A stretch of 64,000 nucleotides of DNA from Pleurotus djamor (taxonomy: Eukaryota; Basidiomycota; Agaricomycetes; Agaricales; Pleurotaceae). The stretch is from contig JAPEVF010000055.1 in NCBI GenBank assembly GCA_029747585.1, positions 62,001 through 126,000 of the forward strand, in the 5' to 3' direction. The notes under the pieces were generated by a model that ran no database searches, was not told the origin of the DNA, and worked only from the letters and a program-made list of their open reading frames with translations. The position numbers and the translations under genes are program-made. The stretch's first letter is position 1; each line of letters starts with the position of its first letter. Of the stretch, positions 57,331 through 64,000 are shown piece by piece.

Positions 57331-58053
57331 ATGAACACGGGCATCGTTCGTGCCAACGTCGACGATGAACCAAAATGTTTTCGCGATTCCGGCAATTTGC
57401 ACAGACCATCGATGCAGACGCCCGACCGGAGTACCTGTTCAGTCGACGTTCCCCGGCTTCGGTCAGGCGTTGAAGTCATCCCAGCCCCCCTCATCTCCTC
57501 TCTTAGACGAATATGTGCAGCCTCAGACTCTCTCACATTTCCGTTCCCATCCCTGGTCGTCGCTGCCCAACTGACCCTCCAATGCTGTGACATACTCACC
57601 GTGAGTCCTACTCCACAATACTCCAATCAGTCGCTCTCATCTCGTCCTTGGCTTCTAGCATCTTAGAGGCCACCAGGTCGATTTCCGCAGTTTGGTATAC
57701 GCTGCTGGCGATATGATACGAACCATTTCTGAACCACTCAGTCATCAACCTCATCTCGATATTTCCAAGTCTCTCCTCTCAGACATGGACGAATTGCTTA
57801 GGTTCGCACATTGGCCTCTTTCGCCACCCTTGGCGCTAACCCTTTCGTACACGATAGGACAGTCAAATCCATACATGCTCTCGTGCAGGAATATTCCGGC
57901 CGTCGCGTGTTTTGGCGCACCTTTTGGTTCAATAATGACACTGCCCAAATTTCGCATTATCAAGACACACTGTGGAAAATCAGAATAAATTTCTCAGAGA
58001 AGACAGACCCTACCCGCCATGGACGTCGCTGTGATACATCCCAACAAGATTGA
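57331..58053 (+). CDS. Helical-bundle protein, paralogue without Gly/Asn tail
   Basis: Three exons (57331-57600, 57659-57801, 57858-58053) join to 202 residues. Homology with the minus-strand neighbour is clear: PAPLISSLRRICAASDS with PSLVVAAQLTLQCCDILT; AAGDMIRTISEPLSHQP with SLLSDMDELLR; IHALVQEYSGRRVFWRTFW with YQDTLWKIRINFS. Introns fall at the same places (after the first and second blocks). The N-terminal 50 residues differ, and the protein stops after a short basic tail where the neighbour has its Gly/Asn-rich region. It may be a partner, decoy or degenerating copy. Start: first ATG in the frame; an earlier exon cannot be excluded. Confidence 0.6.
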
Positions 58054-60295
58054 TTGTTTCGCACAGCAACGCTGAGCTTTGGTTCGTAATCCCCAGTCAT
58101 TTTACGACGTCTTACTCGCCTGACTTTCCTTTTCGTTGCTCGCTAGGACAGCCATCAGCCCTCACCCAACATTGATCCAACATTTATCTTGTAGTCAAAT
58201 TGTGTATCACAGTGTACAGTGTATCGTGTCGTATAGCTGCTTGCTCCTTGCTGTTCACAAAACATGCTCGAGCATCTTTGTAGTTTCTACCGTGTCAGTG
58301 CGGCCTACTAGTACTATCCGCGAAAGAAGATTGTGCGCTGAGTCGGCAAGAAGCGCCCGAGAAAGTGTCCGCTGGAGCAGATCATTCCCGACTTCGTGAC
58401 CGGAACACTCACTCTGCTTTTCTTCGATCTCCCCCCGGTCTCGTGAGTGGAAACCTCATCCGTCACTCCGACTCATCGAGATGTTCATACTTACTAATAA
58501 CGAATGGTCAAGCTAGGCTTCGACGAAACGTCGAATTTTCACGCTGCATAATATCGACAGCAGCTTCCCGTAACCCAGCCCCTTTGCTCCTTTCTGTTCG
58601 CAGCCTTCATATGAGCATCGTTTGCGCTCGTCGCATGGCTGACGCGCTAGTGAAACTGGGAGGTTGGAAGATGATGAGGAAAGCCGCACATACTTAATTC
58701 CTGGACCCATAGGCCTCTGCGACTGCTGATTCTTCCCCCAGCATACCCCTCGGACTGCATCGATCACCCGAACTATATCAAAGCCGTGCCCCGTTTTATG
58801 GCATATCCACAACCATTCTAGCCTGACGACGTGTTGATTTCCACTAGGCTCCTTCCGCACGTGCTGAACATGCTCGATTGGGTCCAAGCTCGCAACCATT
58901 GTCACAGAACCGTTGTGGAAACTTTGGTGCCAAAGTACGTGTGAAAACACGGTGAATCGGCTGCAGGGAGAACCATTATTGGATTCCAGTCGAAGGAGGT
59001 TCAAGCCAATAAGTATCCGCCGATATCCTTCATCCTTGGACTCGGTCACGGAAGAGAGAACAGATTCCGCGGAGAGTGGAACTTGATCCGAGGAAGCCAG
59101 TGCGGGGAAGAAAGCGTCACAGGCACGATTCCAACTCACTTTCCCTTCTCACCGACGAACTAGCGTCCTTTCTCATCGCCAGCATCGGAACCCATGCCGT
59201 CCGTTTCCCCCCAATTTTTCGACTAGACGTAGTGGGGAGAGATTGCATCACATCAATGCATCATCCTCAGTCAGCGCCCCCCGCGGCGTTGTACGCCCTG
59301 CTGCCTTCTTCTACACATCCGATCTACATACGTCCCTCCCACTTACAGGCGGATCTTGTCGAGGGGACGAGGCAAGGATAACTGAGTGCGCCGATTTTGG
59401 TCGGGTTTTTGCAGGGCCGCCTTCGCACCAACTATGCCGGAGGTGTCAGTGTTGGATGCTCGTGTTGGGTTGTAGGTTGGTGTGCTTTCTACCTTCCCCT
59501 TTTTCTACTCTTTCATTTCCCATCTTTTGTTTCCTCTTTTTGTTGCGATTCTGTTATTCTACCTGAGGGACGACGGATGCTGATTATGGGCGGTTTGGTG
59601 TTATAGGACCTCCTCGTTGCGTTCTTTCGCCAATATTCCCGTGGTCGTCAACCCCGTCCTCGTATCGCAGGACTTCGCCCTCGGCGCTAGAAGCGTGACG
59701 TCCCCGGTGCCTTGCCTCCGAGTCGTACTCAATCCCGCCCTAGCAATCCCTTCAGTACTCAATCCCCTCTCGGATCATACTATGGAATATTGCGTGCATC
59801 TACTAAGGAAATATACACGTATAATAAGGTTCCTCTCATGTATGCCAATTCTCTTCTTCCCCAAAAGACCACGTGCACGCAAATTTTCCATGGCACAGTA
59901 TGACAGGTCTGTGAATGACCACTGTTTTAACGGACTGAACTTTCCCTCTCCTCCCTCGTGTTGCCGTATCCGACGTGAGTACATCCACGACCCGGGGCGC
60001 GGCGCTGTTACCATTCCGTCCTCCGGAGGCGGCCACGTATGGAGTTCGACGAGCTCTTTCCCCTCCGTTCCCTGGTGACCAACTGGACCGTGTCTTCGTC
60101 TATGATATACCCTTACTCCTCTCCATCGCGGTCGGCATTGACCTCGCTCTCCCACGCACATCAAGGCTCAAGTATAGCGACAGGAAGGACCAAAGTGTTA
60201 AGTGGTCAGTATGAAACATATTCAACGGTGAAATCCGTCGGACCGGGCCATGGACTCAGACCCGGGTAACACTAGTATTTGAAACGGCAAAGAAG
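58054..60295. other. Gene-poor 2.2 kb
   Basis: The longest frame is a 208-codon minus-strand one at 58513-59139 (ILIGLNLLRLESNNGSPCSR, RLEWLWICHKTGHGF) with no recognised domain and no paralogue nearby; it may be chance or a relic. The rest has pyrimidine-rich sequence without protein-like frames. The homology to the phosphatase copy at 48 kb begins only near 60340. Confidence 0.4.
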
Positions 60296-61155
60296 ATGAA
60301 CGCGAAGTTGATGCGGCACCCTACCATAAACGGATCCAGTCTTAACGGAGACGATGAACTGGTTTGGGGACGTACGTACCCTTGCATCCCATACCTGACG
60401 CTTCGAAATCATCTCACCTATGATTGCATTCAGCCGACGCCGAACTCACTCCTCTTGGAATCAGTCAGGCTGAGACCGCGAAAGCTGCTTGGGAAGCTGA
60501 GTTATCCAAGGGTCTACGCGTCCCCGATTCCATGTATGTCAGTCCGCATGCTAGGGCCTTCAATACCTGGAAAATCACCTTCTCCGGTAACGCCCAGTTC
60601 AAGCAATCTGGTCCCCCTTCGGTTATGGAGGTTAGTTACCCTTGCCTTTTCCTGTGTCCTTGTGAAATTTGAATTCGTTACGCTTACCCCCGTTTTTGCG
60701 TCATCAAGGCTTGTAGAGAACGATTCGGCGTCCATACGTGCGATCGAAGACGGCCGAAAGCATTCATCACGTCCGCCTTCCCAGAAGGCGTCATCGAGGA
60801 GGGTTTTACGGAAGAAGACGAGCTCTGGACGACCGATGTACGCGAGACGACTGAGCAAGTCGCAGCCCGAGTGAAGACAGTCATAGATCATGTATTCAAC
60901 CATGATCCGGGGAATTGTGGGTGTCTTTACCTTCCCCGTTCAGCTGTTGTCTGAGTTCCTTCTTCAGTCATATCTATCACCTCCCATAGCGGTATGATCA
61001 ATGGGTTCTTGATGGCTATTGGCCGTCCATTTTATAGGCTTCCCACCGGAGGTGAGTGACCCTTCGGCTTTCTATGTTGAACTCAAATGATTGACGAGAA
61101 GGTGTTGGGTACAGGAGTTTTGCCAGTCGTGGTCAAAGGAACCGTCAAAACGTAA
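60296..61155 (+). pseudogene. 5'-truncated copy of the histidine phosphatase gene
   Basis: Exons 60296-60371, 60434-60630, 60709-60916, 60968-61051 and 61115-61155 match exons 5-9 of the gene at 47998-49298, with identical lengths for the last four (197, 208, 84, 41). They stay open and sum to 201 codons plus stop from a new ATG at 60296, which adds about 17 unrelated residues before LNGDDELVWG. Exons 1-4, including LGRHGQG with the phosphoacceptor His, are missing, so the product cannot be an active phosphatase. MYVSPHARAFNTW and SITSHSGMINGF are kept. Similarity continues past the stop into the 3' flank (GCGGGTACA...GGTCATGTCGAGAA). It is either a young pseudogene or an inactive shortened protein. 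Confidence 0.8.
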
Positions 61156-61454
61156 ATTAATCTACATATCTATCAGCGCGGGTACAAGGTCATGTCGAGA
61201 ACCTGCGAAGGGATTTATGCTCAATCTATGGAACTTTATTGGAACACAAACCCCGCCGCCTGGATCGACAACGACAGCTAGGGGTTTCCTGATGAAACAT
61301 TGGTAGGAATCACCTCAACTTCAATGGACATGGCCTTTTCATCATGTCCATTATAAGAAGCACAAACTACATAATTACGATGGGAAACAAAGGCCACATC
61401 AGAGACACATCTAGAATCCAGTCCATCTGCGGCCTCTGCAGCGGAATGACATGC

Positions 61455-63386
61455 CTACAGCCTAGCAGCACGCCTTTTCGCGCGATACCTGGGTCCAATC
61501 CACCTAATCACCAATATCAATGGCGATATCAGGATACACGCCCCGCCTAGGAGGAGGTATGTCCACCCAGGTGTGAGACGTCTCAACATGACGTCGATAA
61601 CGGCGACTAAAGACGCGCCAAGAGAACAGCGTACGAGATTGTTCTACGGATCGGTCAAACGATAAGGCGTACGGTTGAAGCATGAGCGTAGAAAGAAGAC
61701 TTACACATGCCGTCACGGATGACCCTTGCGAAGGGAGCCAGTCCACCAGCAGCGTCTGTGTGGTGTTCATGATTGCGACACTAATGTATCCAACTGCCAG
61801 ATTTTAGTCAGCTTGGTCACCGCCTCATCGAAGTCATTGACTCACTGATAGCTTGCAAAACAAGTGGACCAGCGATGGATACACGCTTTTGAAGGCACCA
61901 TCCATAGCCCATGACACAGCCAACGTAGAGGGCCAGAAAATACGGAACGGTGCGCAGTCGTGCTTTCTCGATAGGAAAGTTTTCATCCTTCGTCACCTCA
62001 GCAGCGACTGTCTTGTCGTCACCAAGTACTCGGACGTCTACAACCTTTGCGTCGATAGGCCTGTTCGCGATTGCGTTCCGTACGAGATCTCTTTTGATAG
62101 ATTGGTATTCTTTGTCAAGGAGACGACCAGTAGCGACGGTGCCAATGGATGCACCCCCTCCGATCGCGAGAAAACACAGCCCGATACGAGTTTGATCAAG
62201 GAAAGGATAGACCTCGGTAAAGAGCGTTGACAGCGACGCGGTGACGCCGTAGAATACAGAGTAGACAATCCCATTGAAAAAGAGCAGCGTCTGGGAACCG
62301 GGTTAATGAGCTGAAATGGATCAAATATTGGAAGAGATAGCGTACCACGACGTCGGGGTAAGTTAGGATACGAAGAGGGTTCCGAAACGTTGGCTTGGAA
62401 GGTTCCACAGGAGAATCCGTTTCCTTGCGATCTTCGTACAGAGTCAGGAGGGGGAAGATGGGACGGTAAATTCTTGACGGCCTAATGCTCCCATTTCCAA
62501 CTATCATCCGTAGTGTTTCAGGAAACAAACTAAAATCTAGGCATCAGAATCAGGATGGAGCGGGCGGTTGACCATACCTACAGAAGGATGAAGATGAAGC
62601 AGACTACAGAGGAAATGCAGAGAAACCAAAAGATGGACCTCCAGCCTAATCCATCAGAGAGGGCACCACCGATGACTGGTCCAATCGCTGGTCCGATCTG
62701 AAGGAAAAGGTCAGTATTGGAGACTGCCACCAACAAACCACCAAGCATGCACCAGTGGACCCAAGCTATAGGCACCGAAGAATCCGCCACGCTCTGCCGG
62801 TACGGCGATGTCGCCAATTACTCCTGCCCCAAGCGCGATCGTACTAGCCGAGCCAGCGGCTTGTATACACCTGAGTAGCATGAGAAGCCAGTACTCTGAT
62901 GTTGGTACGAGGGCCAGGCCAATACAGGATCCCGATAAGACCAAGAGACACGCAAGAAACATGGGTCGTCTGCCCCATGTATCCGCGAGAGCTCCCCAAA
63001 ACATCGGTGCTGTGCAAAGCAAATTCAGAGAAACGAGGCATGGAAAATAGATTTCAGAGCTCACAGACGCCTTGTAAGACCATATAGACCGTCACCGTAA
63101 GATTTATGAGTTCAGTGGACTTGTGAAAAGCATTTGCGATAACGGGAATGGCAGGAAAGTAGATATTCGCGGTCAGTGGACTGTAACCATCATTTCAAGC
63201 GTCAGTACTTCCTGGAGACCTCGTGTGCATGAGAGGGACAGACCTGAAGAGTCCTGCAATAGATATCGTCGCGACGATAAACCATTTTTGTTTCCTTGAA
63301 TAGACACTGTAGGGAACTTCAGCTTCAGGTTCCGAGTCCGAATTCGAGCTCGTTCGTTGGGGGCTTCGTTCTTTCGTGGATGTCAT
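61455..63386 (-). CDS. MFS multidrug-type transporter (DHA1 family)
   Basis: Eight exons in plus coordinates (63244-63386, 63065-63180, 62753-63009, 62582-62697, 62346-62529, 61846-62290, 61705-61793, 61455-61643) join to 512 residues. After a hydrophilic, Ser/Glu-rich N-terminus, helix 1 is WFIVATISIAGLFSPLTANIY. Seen: APMFWG-type GVSPMFWGALADTWGRRP (motif A), RCIQAAGSASTIALGAGVIGD, GPAIGPVIGGALSDGLGWR (motif C, typical of drug:proton antiporters), FPETLR after helix 6, and a final VRCSLGASLVAVIDVMLRR with GPRYRAKRR. It should export drugs, metabolites or polyamines by proton exchange at the plasma membrane; the substrate is unknown. It faces the truncated phosphatase and is followed upstream by a further copy at the right edge. 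Confidence 0.9.
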
Positions 63387-63732
63387 GGAGGTGCAGAGGC
63401 AGAATGGTACAAACTTTGCCGTCGACTTGATGCCATGCTGCACGCAGATGAGTCAAGCAAAACTACGAATAGGTGCGCAATATGCGGTCCTGTATGCTTT
63501 TTATAGCACGGATTCCCACGTCCCGGACTTGCCGGTTGGTTTTGGATGGGATCGCATACGACACGGCAAGGACTCAAGGGAGAAGAGAAAGGAAGGCACG
63601 CTGAAGATATATTCGTGTCCATGGAAGGTAAACAAGGAACAAGGGAGTACCGAATGAAACTCAAGATGGTCAAGCATAGGAAACTCCTGAACCGAGAGGG
63701 GAGAGAAGGACCCAAGGATCAGTACTCAGTGA
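63387..63732. other. Promoter of DHA1 transporter, 3' flank of the next copy
   Basis: About 345 bp. The first part is the 5' flank of the transporter at 61455-63386; no clear TATA box was seen. The right end is the 3' flank of the partial transporter. Confidence 0.5.
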
Positions 63733-64000
63733 TCACTGAGCCCGTTGCGCATTGCGCCTCTTTGCTCGACATCTTGGGCCAACGACTCGGACCAAAACCA
63801 CCAATGGCAGACTGAGAGCACAAACTCCCCCGNAAAAGAACATAAGTCCACCCAGGGCCAAGAGCTCGCAGGATAAGATCCATGACCGCGATGAGGGATG
63901 CACTCAAAGAGCAACGTACGAGGTTGTTCTACAAGACACGTATAGTTCAGCTCGAAGGAAGGAAATCTATTCTTTAACTCACGCAAGCCATGACAGAGGA
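63733..64000 (-). CDS. DHA1 transporter, C-terminal end only (runs off window)
   Basis: Last exon 63733-63928 and the end of the previous exon (63983 to beyond 64000). It reads SSVMAC, then NNLVRCSLSASLIAVMDLIL, RALGPGWTYVLF, GGVCALSLPLVVLVRVVGP and RCRAKRRNAQRAQ to a stop at 63733-63735. These align with the C-terminus of the transporter at 61455-63386 (VTAC, NNLVRCSLGASLVAVIDVML, LTPGWTYLL, GPRYRAKRR). The frame is intact only if the N at 63833, beside four A on the plus strand, is treated as an extra base. It is a tandem, same-strand paralogue. Confidence 0.8.

Noticed and set aside
58513..59139. 208-codon minus-strand frame
   Set aside because: No domain, no splice context and a composition that does not resemble neighbours; kept only as a note in the gap entry.
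63050..63070. GC donor in the DHA1 transporter at the end of exon 2
   Set aside because: A standard GTGAGC donor at 63059-63064 keeps frame and gives the expected GVSPMFWG motif.

Overview
The window looks like a piece of a filamentous basidiomycete chromosome, most likely from an Agaricomycete. Coding regions are split by many 45-75 bp GT-AG introns. The gene content is fungal: sugar-porter and DHA1 transporters, deuterolysin and fungalysin proteases, F-box/leucine-rich proteins and a CDK8-type kinase. No bacterial operons, CRISPR arrays or complete mobile elements were seen. Scattered single N bases, often beside A/T runs, suggest a draft assembly with homopolymer problems. All exon models were built by eye from reading frame, splice sites and family knowledge; no database search was run.

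Left part (0.7-17 kb): a sugar transporter; a short single-pass membrane protein; an AlkB-like dioxygenase; a SAP18 homologue with an RGG tail; a possible small secreted protein; a hotdog thioesterase; an ITPase. Then come two tandem sugar transporters that share nine consecutive exon lengths exactly.

Middle part (18-38.9 kb): three tandem minus-strand paralogues of an unrecognised family with basic C-termini, then an F-box-type protein broken at a run of eight C, a secreted M35 deuterolysin, a second F-box/LRR protein, an uncharacterised helical protein, a secreted M36 fungalysin, the Mediator kinase CDK8 and a Ser/Gly-rich secreted or membrane-anchored protein. The two proteases probably act on external protein.

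Right part (39-64 kb) is gene-poor and accessory. It has long stretches with only coding-like remnants and short tandem repeats, plus two copies of a convergent pair made of a histidine phosphatase (plus strand) and a DHA1 transporter (minus strand). In the copy at 48-49.8 kb the phosphatase is complete and the transporter is a remnant. In the copy at 60.3-63.4 kb the phosphatase has lost its catalytic 5' half and the transporter is complete. A third transporter of this family runs off the right edge. Between the two copies lies a divergent pair of paralogues, 56.2-58.1 kb, that resembles the small helical-bundle (HeLo-like/MLKL-like) proteins of fungal regulated cell death. That resemblance is a hypothesis only.
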